Below, piece by piece: positions 9,201 to 20,573 of a stretch of 64,000 nt of DNA; the first letter of the stretch is position 1; each line of letters begins with the position of its first letter. Made by a program: the position numbers and the translations under genes. The notes beneath the pieces were generated by a model, which saw only the letters and a list, made by a program, of their open reading frames with translations, was not told where the DNA came from and ran no database searches. The stretch covers positions 1-64,000 of the forward strand of contig JAHLKD010000023.1 in NCBI GenBank assembly GCA_025526935.1. The letters run 5' to 3'. This DNA comes from Cladochytrium replicatum. Lineage: Eukaryota > Chytridiomycota > Chytridiomycetes > Cladochytriales > Cladochytriaceae.

Positions 9201-11302
9201 CGGGACCAAGAATCTTCAATGGTAATTCAAAGCGGAGGTGGATGCTGGACAAAACCAATGAACTTCCTTAGGATCAACCGGAGAATGGACGAGCTGCGCA
9301 TTTTTGACCCGAAGTCAGAGCCTTACCGTACTTATCACAAAATGAAAGGTTTCACGGAAGATCCCCTTGTTAAGACGATAACGGCGGTAGCAGCAGCTTC
9401 ATCTGTTGATCGCATGACGTGGCTTGATCTGCTGGGTGCCTTCCTACTCGATGATATTGCAGTAGAGAAGGTAGCAAAGGCTTCAAAATTCGTTAAAAAG
9501 AAATTCGCTGAGCGAACATTTTTTAGTGTGGCTGCCCAGTTGTCCAGCAAACTGTGGAGGGCAATGATGTGAAAGGGGAAGAGTTTGTGCAACAAGTGCA
9601 GGATCACCTGGCCGGCGTCGACGAATCCTTGGGGCAGGATGAGGGTTTACAAGGATCGGTAAGTCGGAATGAAGGCCTCCAGAACAGATACGCTCGATCT
9701 CGTTCGTTCTTCGTTGAAGTACCGAACTCCAATCAGGTTCGAATGACAAATATGCCGATACCGAGATCCGGAACGCTTCGTTCACCAACCAGACGTCATA
9801 CGGTGTACTTCTCTGTGCAACGATCCAGCATTTACGACAGTGCAACGTTACGCGATATCAGACAATTCTCTAATCTTTTCCGAGGGCGAGAACCTCCCAG
9901 CCAGATTGCATCTTACAGCGTTGATGAGCGAGCCAAAAGTTTACCCGCAACACCTGTCACAGGACGAAGACACACTGTAGCGAAGATGATTCTATCCGCA
10001 GGAGGATCCCCACTTCAGTTGAACATTGTCGCAAGCGCTGCGGAACAGATTGCCCCCTTGGTGCCATTAAAGAATGCTGCCGAAATAGTCCAGCGTTCGA
10101 CGTCAGCCTCTGGTGAATTGCTCGAAGAGCACCCAGTATCTGGTGGAATAATCGAGGAGCAGCGGAGTACAGTCTCCGGTGGAGCAATCGAGGACCATGT
10201 GATGGGCAGCCCGAAAGCTTTGGGTGGTCGGCGGTGGATAGAGACAGTCACAAATGATTTTGGACAGAATGTTGACGAAACCGAAAGTTATGAGTCCCAG
10301 AAAGACAGTAGAATATCTGGAGTGAAGGATCCAGAGCACACTACGGGCAATGGCAAGTTGAGAGACCATAACGAGTCGATTTCGATTCCTGAGAATGCAG
10401 AAATTGATGTGTCAACAGCTTCCCAGCAAGTTTCATTGCTGAATCATCCGGAAGTCTTAACCGGCTCAAAGCATGCGATGCCTTGTCGCGGCAGCGCGTC
10501 GCACGAGAAACTATCAACGAGCACCGAAAAGTTTAGGAACAAGAAGCGTCGTAAACATGCTTCCGGCGATCGACTCAAATCAGAGCGAAAATATCTGTCG
10601 GTTGCGTCAACAGCGAAGAAGAGGTCATATCAGCGCAGGCCTGTGGAAGTTGGCACGATTGGTCTGGTTCCCTGGAAAGGTTATGACGGACACTATCTAG
10701 GAAAGATTTTAGAGAATAACGGGGGCCAATATCTGGTGCAAATGTTGACCCATGCTGGCGTGAAGCACAAGGTTGCAGCAAGCTACTTTGTTCCTCTTCC
10801 TCGGCGGATTGCGGATCTTCTTCAGAATGGATTGCCTGCAGAGTTAAAACAACGCTATGTCTGCGGTGAGATCAATGTTTGGTTTTTAACTTTCGACCAA
10901 ATCTTTAACAACCTGATAGGAATTACAAAGCCGAGGGTAGATGTTGTTTCGGCAGGTAAACTTCTTGTGATAAACAATTTGTTCGATCTAACCATAAGTC
11001 ACTGTTTTGAAGAGATACTGCATCATTTTGGCTTGATTTTGGACGACGAGGCGGATCTTTTTGAACGATATTCTCCGGGTGCAGTTGTAAATTTGTCAAC
11101 TGCTGGGGATGAAGTCCAGCAGCAAAGGGACACTACGCCAAGGATCGCCAAAAGACCGTCTGAAGGGTTCTACTCCGAATCGAAGAGAAAGAAGACAAAG
11201 CGCCTCTCTGCACTGCACGACACGGGATCCCCGGCGGTGGATGAGCAGACAATTGAACCTCAACCGTCGATTGCAACTTCCAATGGCGTTGAGTCGTTAT
11301 GA
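6298..11302 (+). CDS. SET9: Suv4-20/Set9-type histone H4K20 methyltransferase with C-terminal PWWP/Tudor-like region
   Basis: SAM-dependent methyltransferase of the KMT5B/C-Set9 family, expected to methylate histone H4 Lys20. Eleven exons are inferred: 6298-6376, 6430-6829, 6891-7320, 7378-7514, 7565-7910, 7969-8587, 8641-8925, 8990-9054, 9112-9221, 9272-9470, 9527-11302. All junctions are GT-AG and phase is preserved, giving about 1481 aa. The family-specific segment GFQTHKMN is near residue 45. The SET core (about 208-348) shows GYIAELT, DFSVMYS, FINHDCNPTC, AFYGKDYFG and a post-SET CLCETCE. Residues about 765-830 (YWWAG, VVVLFAEFGTKNLQW) and 1263-1315 (GLVPWKGYDGHYLGKIL) resemble PWWP/Tudor-type folds. 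Joining the last two exons is the least certain step; the 3' part could be a separate gene. It is much longer than usual fungal Set9. Confidence 0.85.
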
Positions 11303-11757
11303 GCACCGTTCTTTTTGATCTGTTTTTGAGAATCGTTTTACGTTTGTGCAGCCTTTTCAAGGCACAGTAACATTATTTGTATAGATTTTTTTAACAATTC
11401 TTGCCACACACCAGCCACTCGACCCCGTCAACCAAGCAGCAGGTAGGGCAGCGATGCAGCGGTTGGAATGGGAGGATCGGCGGGCGGAGCAGGAGGTTGC
11501 GGAAGTGAGCCATGCGGAGATCTGGGAATGGGCTATTCCAGAACGAGCGGTTACTTGGTCCGGCGTGGATTGGTGTGGGAGCACTCAGCGGGGAGCTATT
11601 AGTGTTGAGCGTTGGCGTTGAGTTCTGAGCTTCATCTGCGGAGACACTTGAACGTTTATAATGACGAATCGCTCATAATTTAGGTTGCGAAACTGTAACA
11701 ACTTGTACGGCAGCACGCGGTTTCAACAAACTCTCTCGCACCCACGACTATCATATA
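11303..11757. other. Intergenic between KMT5 and VMA16
   Basis: 455 bp without a supportable gene. It contains the 3' end of KMT5 and the VMA16 promoter; no strong motif was recognised. Confidence 0.5.
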
Positions 11758-12526
11758 ATGGCACTATACGGCTCAATATATGCAGGTTATGGCTTCGGAA
11801 CACTCGTAACCGTCGTCATCGCTTACGGAATATTGGATCTGATTGTCAACAACCGCTGGTTCAACATAGCATACTTGATTGAAACTCCATCCCCATATTT
11901 CTGGGCTTCAATGGGGATTGGGTTGTGCATTGGACTCAGCGTCATAGGAGCAGCATGGTTGATTTTCCGATTGACAAACTCAACAATATTGATGCTTTTC
12001 CAATAGGGGAATTCTTCTAACTGGTGTCAGTATTGTTGGTGCTGCCGTCAAAACACCAAGGATCCGAACCAAAAACCTGATCAGGTATGAAGTGCATGAT
12101 ATTTGATTGCTCTGTATTGACATGCAATGTGTTTAGTATCATTTTCTGTGAGGTTGTGGCTATTTACGGTCTGATAGTTGCAATCGTCTTCTCGTCAAAG
12201 CTGTCGAATGCTATACCCGTGTCCGGGTGGTCTCGGGAAGCCCTTTACGCTGGTACTATGCTCATAGAACTCATTTTCCGAAAGTCTGAAGTTGGTTTCC
12301 CACATTAGGTTACGCGATGTTTTGGGCTGGTTTCACGGTCGGCATGGCGAACCTTGCATGTGGTATCTGTGTGGGAGTCGTTGGTTCTAGCTGTGCTCTC
12401 GCAGATGCTGCCGACCCACAGCTATTCGTGAAAGTTCTGGTGATCGAGATCTTTGGTAGCATTATCGGGCTATTTGGGCTTATTGTCGGGCTACTGATGA
12501 CCGGTCGCGTTACGCCATTCAAATGA
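11758..12526 (+). CDS. VMA16: V-type H+-ATPase proteolipid subunit c'' (Vma16)
   Basis: Membrane-embedded proteolipid of the V0 rotor that helps carry protons into vacuoles and endosomes. Four exons (11758-11957, 12007-12084, 12137-12252, 12309-12526) give 203 aa, the usual size for c''. Introns are about 50 nt; the first has a GTTGAT donor. Diagnostic text: [30 protein letters not shown] (with the conserved membrane Glu), [33 protein letters not shown] and [18 protein letters not shown]. Four to five hydrophobic segments are visible. The ATG is the only good start and precedes the first helix. Downstream, a short duplicated tract repeats the stop region at 12510-12530 and 12557-12577. Confidence 0.95.
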
Positions 12527-12806
12527 GAAACTTTATGGCTGGCAGTATTGTAATTATTACGCCATTCAAATGAGAAATTATTGTAATTATCTCGCCGTTT
12601 CATGATATCCATTTATTTTCTCTACAATTATCGTTCATGGAAAACCCAACACGAGAGCTATTGTTTTCGTTAAAATGATACACAGACGACCGCTGATTGG
12701 CGTCGGTCCAGCTCAAGATTTGTTGCCCTCAACATGATAATATCCCTACAACTCCCAATCATATCGAGGTCCCAGCGTTTGTTTTAACATAGTATCTCCA
12801 TCCGCT
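12527..12806. other. Intergenic with a small direct repeat
   Basis: TTACGCCATTCAAATGAGAAA occurs at 12510-12530 and 12557-12577, so the 3' end of VMA16 is partly duplicated in its UTR. Nothing else is recognised. Confidence 0.5.
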
Positions 12807-13815
12807 ATGAACCCCCTAAGCGTTGCTCTTTCAAATCCTCATAATCCACGAATATCGTATGAGCTACATCTTGGCGCACCAGTACTCAACTTCGAAGCTT
12901 CCTCTGCACCTCCCCAAACAGACGATGATGACCTCACACCACGTGTATCTGCTGTAGCGGGTTTATCATCCGACGGAGATCTCGGGAAAGTTGAAAAACC
13001 AAGGGCAAGTGTTCAAGCTGACAAACCAAAACGGAAGATCGTTGTTGCTATGGACGGCGAGCGGAAGGCGATGGACGGCTTCTTATGGACGCTGGACAAT
13101 GTTGCCAGGTGAGAAACAACATTGATCAAAGTTTGCTTGCCTAAGCGATCTGAAGGGATCGAGAGTAAGGCAATACTGACTAAAATCCAGACCAGGTGAT
13201 GAGATTATTGGGTTGAAGGTCGTTCGAATTGATGATGCCTCGAAGTTCAAGATCAGTAAGGGGAAGCTGGAATTCCTAATGGAATGAACTGAACGTGGGT
13301 TCACAGGGCCGGAATTTAGTCAGCCAAAAGTTCTCACTACCGACCTCTCACACTTGGTTTGATGCTGGTAGTTGGAACCGAAGGAACTAAAACAAATACC
13401 TTTACTATTTCAGGCAAATGAGTTGCTCCACGAATACCAAGCTGCAGCTGAAGAGCATCAACCCAAGCTGGCGAAACAGCTACAGTACCGTATTGATGTA
13501 CATCTGGGACAGCCAAAAGAAATTATATGCAGCATGGTGGGAGGCAACACTATTTTGTCCTTAATCATGTTCAGATGGTGCAAACAGGCAAAGAACAAGA
13601 AGGCGAATCTCATAGTGCTTGTTTCTCGTGAGAAAAGCATTACGAACCGGTCAGTTGTAGTTTTTTGCTCCCATCTCCTTTCCGCTTCTCTTTGGATCTA
13701 ATATTAGCGACTTGCTCTCTTCGTCTTCAATAGGATGCTCGTGGGATCCGTTAGCGATTTCGTGACTCAACATTCGGGAGGGATTCCGGTGCTTGTCGTT
13801 AAACCTACCCACTAG
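12807..13815 (+). CDS. Universal stress protein (UspA) domain protein
   Basis: Small alpha/beta USP-fold protein, probably nucleotide-binding and cytosolic; substrate unknown. Six exons (12807-13108, 13191-13255, 13324-13367, 13414-13536, 13588-13649, 13734-13815) preserve frame and give 225 aa. A disordered N-terminal region of about 70 aa precedes the domain. USP landmarks: KRKIVVAMDGERKAMDGFLW (strand 1 and helix 1), DEIIGLKVVRI, ANLIVLVSREK and the C-terminal pair MLVGSVSDFVTQHSGGIPVLVV, where G-S-V-S and IPVLVV are typical of the ATP-binding type. The third exon (44 nt) and the 51-nt intron 4 were chosen because they restore phase, so they are less certain than the ends. Confidence 0.8.
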
Positions 13816-13945
13816 AAAGTTGCACATGTTTCATGGTTCCAAGAATGTCTTGCGTACATACACCATATTTTTAATGAAAAGTCCTATTAATATTTGCTAA
13901 CGAAGCGCCGCCACATGGGGCCATCTTAGCCTTCATAGTTTCACG

Positions 13946-15539
13946 ATGAACAGTCTAGGTATGTCCGAACTGCGTGTTCTTTGTTGGACATGACCACTGA
14001 CCAGGAATCTCTTGTCTAGACTCGCTCCTTAAGGAGCTCGAAACTACCACTTCTCGTCCGACCTCCGTCGCCACCACAACCGGTGCGGGCGGTTCACCTA
14101 GCTCCAAAACTCGTGCGTCTACCTTCGCATCCACACGCTCCAACGCCGCCTCACGTCGCTTCCCATCCATGGCTCCTCCTCGCGACTCCGCCATCCCCAG
14201 CACGAACAATTCATCCAGCCCACCGCGCAAGTCCGAAGACCCGAACCCGAGCGGAAGCCCGGGGTCATCATGGCAACAGCAGCAACAACAACAGTCATCA
14301 CCTGCGTTTTCACCACCGCAAGCAAAACAAACTCATCCACCACCCCCTGGTGCGTCGACGACGCCGCCCGCTCCGCCAAGCGGTGACACAATGAGGGACG
14401 TATTGCAGTTGCAGCAAGATTTATTCATGAGTCAGCCAGTCCCAGGTCGTCCCCAGGGACCTCAGGGACCGCAGTCACCTCAAGGATATCAGAATCAGCA
14501 GCCCCAGCAGCAACAGCAAAACCAATGGATGGGGCCAAATGGACCATCTGGGATGGTTGGAGGGGAGATGCAAGGAGGTTATCATCCTCCTTTCAAAGGA
14601 CCGGCGAAACCGAATGCTCCAGCTTGCGCCTACTGCGGGGATCCAGTCCTAGATGTATGGTTCCCTTGTCCAATAGTAAAGTTTAACTCTTAGCAGTTGA
14701 CTATCTTCTTTTGCCCTAGCGCTGCATCAAGGCTGTGGAGTCGACGTGGCATCCGGAACACTTTTTCTGTGCGCAGTGCGGACAGCTTTTTGCACCGGGG
14801 GCTGGATTCTTGGAGAAGGATGGACTGCCGTACTGTGAAACTGACTATTTCCAGCTTTTTGGAATGAAGTGCGCGGGATGCGGGAAGGTAATTCTTGGGG
14901 AATACGTGACAGCGCTCGAAAAGAACTGGCATACGGGTTGTTTCTCGTGCATGGTGAGTAGAAGAACCAGTGCGTTTGTTTGTACGAATTAATAAGTGGT
15001 TGAACTTTTTTTTTGTGTACTTACAGGACTGTAAGAAACCGTTTGACAATGCGACGTACTTTGATCTGGATGGGTACGCATACTGCGAGCACCACTACCA
15101 CCTTCGACGGGGCAGCATCTGCGCAGCATGTACGCACCCAATCCAGGGACAGGCATGCGTGGTAGCATCATCGGGGACGGACGACGTAACTCCGTCACCA
15201 GTGTATCGGTTCCATCCTGAGCACTTCCGGTGCAACTTGTGCGGAGATCAGCTGTCTACCGTGACTGAGGGTGGAATGCTCCGAGCGGACGAGGAAGGAG
15301 TGAGAGAGCGCGATGGCAAGGTCTACTGCATGAACTGCTTCTCGCGGGTATTTGGAGGCAGCGGAGGTCGAGGCGGAGGGATGGGATATGGCGGTGGTGG
15401 GTATGGATATGGCATGCAGCAACAGAATCAACAACAACAACAACAGCAACAACAACAACAGGGCATGGGCATGAGTATGGGGATGGGGATGGGAATGGGG
15501 CTGGGCAACGGAGCACGACAGCCGGTAGGGATGTACTAA
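13946..15539 (+). CDS. Paxillin-like protein: N-terminal LD motif and three LIM domains
   Basis: Adaptor expected at actin-linked cortical sites. The first exon is only 13 nt (13946-13958); others are 14020-14654, 14720-14953 and 15027-15539, giving 464 aa. Exon 1 plus exon 2 encode MNSLDSLLKELETT, a good match to the paxillin LD motif (LDxLLxxL), right at the N terminus. A long disordered Pro/Gln/Ser linker follows. Three LIM zinc-binding modules follow: CAYCGDPVLD to YCETDY, CAGCGKVILGEY to YCEHHYH, and CAACTHPI to YCMNCF, the last with an insertion. A Gln run (about 15418-15460) and a Gly/Met-rich tail end the protein. Animal paxillin has four LIM domains and several LD motifs, so this is a compact fungal form (compare yeast Pxl1). 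Confidence 0.88.
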
Positions 15540-15850
15540 GCGGATTGAAAGCTATGACAATATGTTGCAAAGAGTCTTCTGTGATGATTTGAAGAGAGTA
15601 TTAGACAACACTGAAGAGCCAGCCCTTGCCACAAATCACTGTGACACATATTCATATACAGTGAATCATTCAGGAGAGTTTTCCAGAACAGATATGCTTA
15701 CATGCAATGCATTGTTCCACCCGCTGCCAGTCTCGAACCCGTGCCAGATTTCCTGATATTTAACCCAATCTGATCTGATGAAAGGAGTCCAACCCCACAA
15801 AAGCTACACCCACAAAGCGTCACAACTTGTGCTCAAACTATCAGAGAACT
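15540..15850. other. Intergenic upstream of hexokinase
   Basis: About 310 bp with no gene. A tRNA-B-box-like string on the minus strand near 15735 was checked and rejected. Confidence 0.5.
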
Positions 15851-17576
15851 ATGGCAGAGTGGACTGACTCAAAGACCCCGCTGTTCCTGTTCGGGCTGAC
15901 TACCGGAATCGCTGTCTCGGCCGCTACTCAGTTCCTGTTCAACGCTCTCGCGCAGCAGAAGAAACCGGCTCAACGACCAGTCCCCACCATCGCAAATGCG
16001 CCCAGCCCAAACTCTGTGCCGTACACCCCGATCTCAATCGGATTCAACTCGTCGAGCCAGCAGTTTGGTCTCTTCTCGGAGTCGGAGAACCTCTCAAAGC
16101 TAGAGAAGGACTTTTCCATCTCTGCTGCATCTCTCAACCGCATTGTCAAGCACTTCATTGCAGAAATGAAAAAGGGTCTTCAGGCTGACGGAAACACCCT
16201 CAAGATGATTCCCTCTTTTGTCGAGAACAGGCCCGACGGAACCGAAACTGGTGCCGTACTTGCCCTTGACATGGGGGGCACAAACTTTAGGGTTTGCGAA
16301 GTCATCCTCGAAGGCCAGGGCCGCGTCAGAATGCGCCAGCGCAAGTTTGCAATCAGCGAACAACTCAAGACCGGCACCGCTGACAAGCTCTTTGACTTTT
16401 TCGTCGACTGCATCCAAAAGTTCTTGGACGAAGTCCAGGCTGACCTCAACGAGGAGAGGCGCCTCGGGTTCACCTTCTCTTTCCCCGTCCAGCAAACTGC
16501 CATCAACAAGGGTGAGTATGGATGATAATTGCCCGGATCAGTTGCTATGTTCTAACACTCTCTGCAGGCTACCTCATGCACTGGAACAAGGGATTTACGG
16601 CAACTGGGGTTGAAGGCACAGACGTGGTTGATCTTCTCACTGCTGCCATCCGCCGCAAGAAGCTTCACATCCACGTGTCCGCTCTCGTCAACGACACCGT
16701 CGGTACTCTTATGGCCCATGCTTACTCGGACCCTCAGACACACGTCGGTGTTATTCTCGGCACCGGTACCAACGCTGCCTACTTTGAGTCCATCGATCGT
16801 GTCCCGAAATGGGCTGGAGGACCTGTTCACTCTGGCGAGATGGTTATCAACACCGAATGGTATGGGAATATCCCCTGATGTTTTAACTTTCAAGCTGATA
16901 CAGCTGTGCCCAACAGGGGAGCATTCGACAATGAACAAGTGGTTTTGCCCGTTACCAAGTACGACCAGCAGCTCGACCGTGCATCGGCCAACTCTGGTAT
17001 CCAAATCTTTGAAAAGATGATTTCCGGCATGTACCTCGGCGAGCTCGTTCGTCTTGCTCTCGTCGACCTGATTTCAATCGGTGAGCTCTTCCGTGGAAAG
17101 TCCTCTACCGAGCTTGCTCGGCCTTACTCCTTCGAAACTGCCTACATGTCCCGTATCGAGCGGTAAACCTTGGATAGAAGCTCTCAGTCGCATTATTTTC
17201 TTATCATATCTTTGCTAGTGACCATACTCTCGAGTTGTCGGACACCAAGGCTGTTCTCGAGGATCTCTTCCAGATTCCCGCCACCTCGACCCGCGATCGA
17301 CGAATTGTCAAGCGCGTTTGCGAACTCGTTGGAATCCGATCTGCGCGTCTCGCTGCTGCTGGTGTTGCCGCTGTCGTCACAAAGATCAACCGTCTCGACG
17401 GTTGCACGGTGGCCATTGACGGCAGTTTGTTCGAACAGTACCCCCACTACGCCAACCGTATGCGTGACGCGTTGAGGGAGGTTCTGGGCTTGAGCAGCGA
17501 GAACATCGTTCTTGACCAGGCTAGGGACGGCAGTGGACAAGGTGCTGCTCTGATCGCCGCCACCGCGCGATTCTAA
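15851..17576 (+). CDS. HXK: Hexokinase with N-terminal membrane anchor
   Basis: ATP-dependent hexose 6-phosphorylation, the entry step of glycolysis. Exons 15851-16511, 16568-16859, 16917-17162 and 17219-17576 give 518 aa. The ATG at 15851 is preferred over an upstream in-frame non-ATG. Motifs: phosphate-1 loop LALDMGGTNFRVCEV, substrate signature GFTFSFPVQQ, HWNKGF, catalytic Asp in VNDTVGTLMAHAY, phosphate-2/adenosine region VILGTGTNAAY and WGAFDNE. Residues about 9-32 (PLFLFGLTTGIAVSAATQFL) are a likely transmembrane or outer-mitochondrial anchor followed by a short Pro-rich linker. This anchor is absent from yeast cytosolic hexokinases but found in some plant and other hexokinases. Confidence 0.95.
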
Positions 17577-18024
17577 AGACCCATTTATTAATCCCATTTG
17601 AATTTATGGCTGTTGGACTTTGTTAGCTTTTGTGTTTTTTGCGGACCGGTGATCTCCAAAAAGTGCCCTCTTAAGAATGTTTTTGTTTCTTCCTTCCGGA
17701 CTCTTTTCTCTATCAAATTTTGTGAGTTGCGGCTTCGTACTCCCTGATGAACGAAAACTTCTCCGGTACCTTATCCAAGTTATGGTGTTTCTGTTATCCT
17801 GCACCGAATATGGTGGAACAGAATCGCTCCAAAAACCTCGTTGCCATGTCAGCTGGAAGTTTCCAGCGAGTTGTTTTTGCTTTTCGACCTGCTCTTGTCT
17901 ATTGCTTAGTTGGATTATTGTTAGCCTATGGGCTCGACAGACTGGATGGATTGCAATAGCAATATTCGATAAAAAATAAAAAAATACCTTCTAGTTGGGG
18001 AGTTGGATCACCGTGGGAACAGAC
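17577..18024. other. Intergenic between hexokinase and the ADCK gene
   Basis: About 450 bp, T-rich at the start (likely the hexokinase 3' UTR). No supportable gene. Confidence 0.5.
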
Positions 18025-19859
18025 ATGCGCCTCTTGCTGTGCAAACTCAAATTCAAATTCGTTTCTTTCCGTCCGCTGGCCACGGCGGTCCCACATGGCA
18101 GAGTCTCAGGCAACCCGCGGCGCTGGCTCTACGCTTCCTCGGCTGTGATTTTTGCTGCTGGTGTCCCGCTGTCCCTCCTCTACTTTGCGCCGTCGTTTAT
18201 CCCGCATGCTAAACCCGCAATCGCTCAATCCCAATCCCAATCATCACCGACTTTGCAAATTGTAGCACAAGATCCTCAACCTTCTTCAATCAATTATGAA
18301 AATTTTGAAGCCAAATCTGAACCTGGAACTTTTACTGTGGTCTTACGAGCTCTACGGCTCGTCATTCTTTTTGCTCCCGCCGCGTTCCTGTTTCCACTCG
18401 CGAGGTTCTGGGCATGGTTTGAAGGAAAGGATTCTGGTGGATACCCGCGTTGGTGGATCCGCTTGTTCGTTTGGACCTTAGAAAGCGCTGGCCCAACTTT
18501 CGTCAAGGTAAGCCTTCTGCATCCACCTATTCTATTCCGTCGTTGACATAATCATACGCAAGTTGGGCCAATATCTCAGCACCCGACGAGATTACCTTCC
18601 CCAGCATGCAACTGCCCTACTGGCCACCCTCCAATCAAATGCCCCAATCTCACCATTGCCCCTTTCTCGAGCAACGTCGCTCGTTCAATCGGCTTTCCCC
18701 GAACTCCCTCCCCTTGAACTTTCTCCGACTCCAATCGGCGCCGGTGCCATCGCCCAAGTGTACGTCTCCACAGATCGCGAGCTTGCTCTGAAACTCCTTC
18801 GACCGAACGTCCGCGAGCAGATTCGCTCGGATCTCGTTGTCCTCGGCGTCGTCGCGCGTTTTGTTGATGACCTGCGTCCAAGCTGGGGCGTTAGAGAAGA
18901 GTTCAACATGTTCAAGGGAATGATGATGGCGCAGACAAACTTGAAAACTGAGGCGAAAGCGTTGATTACCTTCAGGGACGGAGTTGTGTGCTCATTGAGA
19001 GGCGTGCGAGTCCCGAAGGTGATTGCGTCCGCCCAAGGGGTGCTAGCGGAGGAGTTTGTTGAGGGAGTTCCGGTCGAAAGATTCTGGGGGCGAGAAGAGA
19101 CTGAAATGGGTAGAGAGATTGTCGAACTTTGTCTCGATGCGTTTGTAGTGAGTATTGGAACTTGAACGAACCACATGCTCTGATTCGGACTTAATATTTA
19201 GGCAATGGTCCTCGACAACTTTGTGCATGTGGACATGCATCCAGGTACTGTACTTTTGGAAGCACAAACTTCTTCATGGTGCCTAAAATAATGTCTCAAA
19301 TCAAGGCAACGTCCTGGTGACCTTTGAAAAGCCCAACCCCGCTGGGAGAAACAAACCTCCCATCAGCCCACCGCGGGACCTAACCCGCGCGCTCTGCGAC
19401 CCTACGGTCTCCCCCGAGCTCTTCACCACGGCCATCACAACTATCCGCGCAGCAGGCTACAAACCCGTCCTAACTCTCCTCGATGCCGGCCTCACCTCCA
19501 CACTCTCCCCCTCCAACCACTCCAAGCTCCTCGACCTCGTCTCTTCCCTTGCGCGCTCAGACCCCCGAGGCGTCGCGCAGGTCTTCGAAGCCTGCTCGCA
19601 CGGCGGCGAAACGAAAGCTTTCGGCGAGGACGTTGGTGTTCTGGTTGAGGGGCTGATGAGGGGCGGTTGGGACGCGCGTGGTGCGCAGGGTGCGAGTGTG
19701 TTGATGGAGGTGTTTGAGATGGCTAGACGGAGGGGTGTAAGACTGGATGGAGGGTTTGCAAACATCGTGGTTGGGGCCCTGGTGCTTGAGGGGACCGTGT
19801 CGGGATTATGCGATAGAGTGGATTTGGTGCAGGCTTTGAGGCAGAGGGTGCTTGGTTAG
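18025..19859 (+). CDS. ABC1/ADCK (UbiB) family atypical kinase, ADCK2-like, mitochondrial
   Basis: UbiB-family kinase-like protein, likely in the mitochondrial inner membrane and linked to coenzyme Q or lipid metabolism. Exons 18025-18507, 18563-19147, 19202-19244 and 19306-19859 give 554 aa. The N terminus is basic and hydroxylated, as in a mitochondrial presequence, followed by two hydrophobic segments (ASSAVIFAAGVPLSLLYFA and RLVILFAPAAFLFPLARF). The family KxGQ element is present (VKLGQYLSTRRDYLP), as is the Ala-rich nucleotide loop GAGAIAQVY, the lysine ALKLLRP and the catalytic loop HVDMHPGN (HADPHPGN is usual). The metal-binding DFG is DAG (LTLLDAGL), which I recall as typical of ADCK2. 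Exon 3 is only 43 nt but encodes most of the catalytic loop, which supports the splice model. Confidence 0.9.
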
Positions 19860-20105
19860 CACTGCTGATAGTAACACACTCTTTAAAGTAAATCAAGAAA
19901 AGCGCTCCTTAAAGATGGAAACTATGACAGATAAACAAAGCAGCGATAATTAAGTTGTGAGAGGTTCGCCAGTTGTTACAGTGACCGGAAACAACAATGC
20001 GGAACTGACAGAATTGTGCGAACAAGCCAAGAATTAGAATACATCAAATACCAACCAGGATAGAACTCATTCACTATGCTTTCGTCGTAGTTGACCAAGT
20101 TCTCC

Positions 20106-20573
20106 TTATCGAGCAAGTGTAAACCAGCGAGCGTCTCTGAAAAGGTTTCTGATCATACCCCACTTCGGAACAAGATCTGCGAAACCGAGGAGTCCACCAG
20201 ACAAGAACACCGCCTTATCCGCCATCTCTGCTCCAAGGACGTCGGTCATGATCTCATGGGCAAAGAACAGCGAAGGGTTATGGGTTCCTTTCTTGAGGAC
20301 GATGGGGACGTGGGAGGCGAAGGAGGTGGGGTAGGATGGACTCGAGATGAGAGCGCATGCCATCCTCGAAATCACTGGGATATTCAGGGCCGTTGAGATC
20401 GTCAAAAGCAGCGGTGGTGGACTTTTCAACGCGGATGTCTTTGATTGTTTCTTCAAGTAGTAGGGTCGATCAATAACGACAATAATAGGAAACATGCGAG
20501 TTAATAATTCATCCGCAGATTCTAGAAAGACTGACAACGTCAACACTCCGAGTCTCTCCTCCGACACTCCCAA
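20106..20573 (-). pseudogene. Uncharacterised fragment, perhaps glycerol-3-phosphate dehydrogenase-like
   Basis: One open frame of 155 codons without a clear start context. The text SHVPIVLKKG, IMTDVLGAEMADKAVFLSGG faintly recalls the segment of NAD-dependent glycerol-3-phosphate dehydrogenases that runs from P-IV---KG through a helix to LSGP. The Rossmann nucleotide loop and the C-terminal substrate domain are not visible, so if the likeness is real this is a remnant. It could equally be a chance open frame or a lineage-specific gene. Confidence 0.25.

Noticed and set aside
15720-15780. Possible tRNA (minus-strand GGGTTCGAGAC resembles a B box)
   Set aside because: The T-arm stem does not pair, and no A box, anticodon arm or acceptor stem can be drawn.
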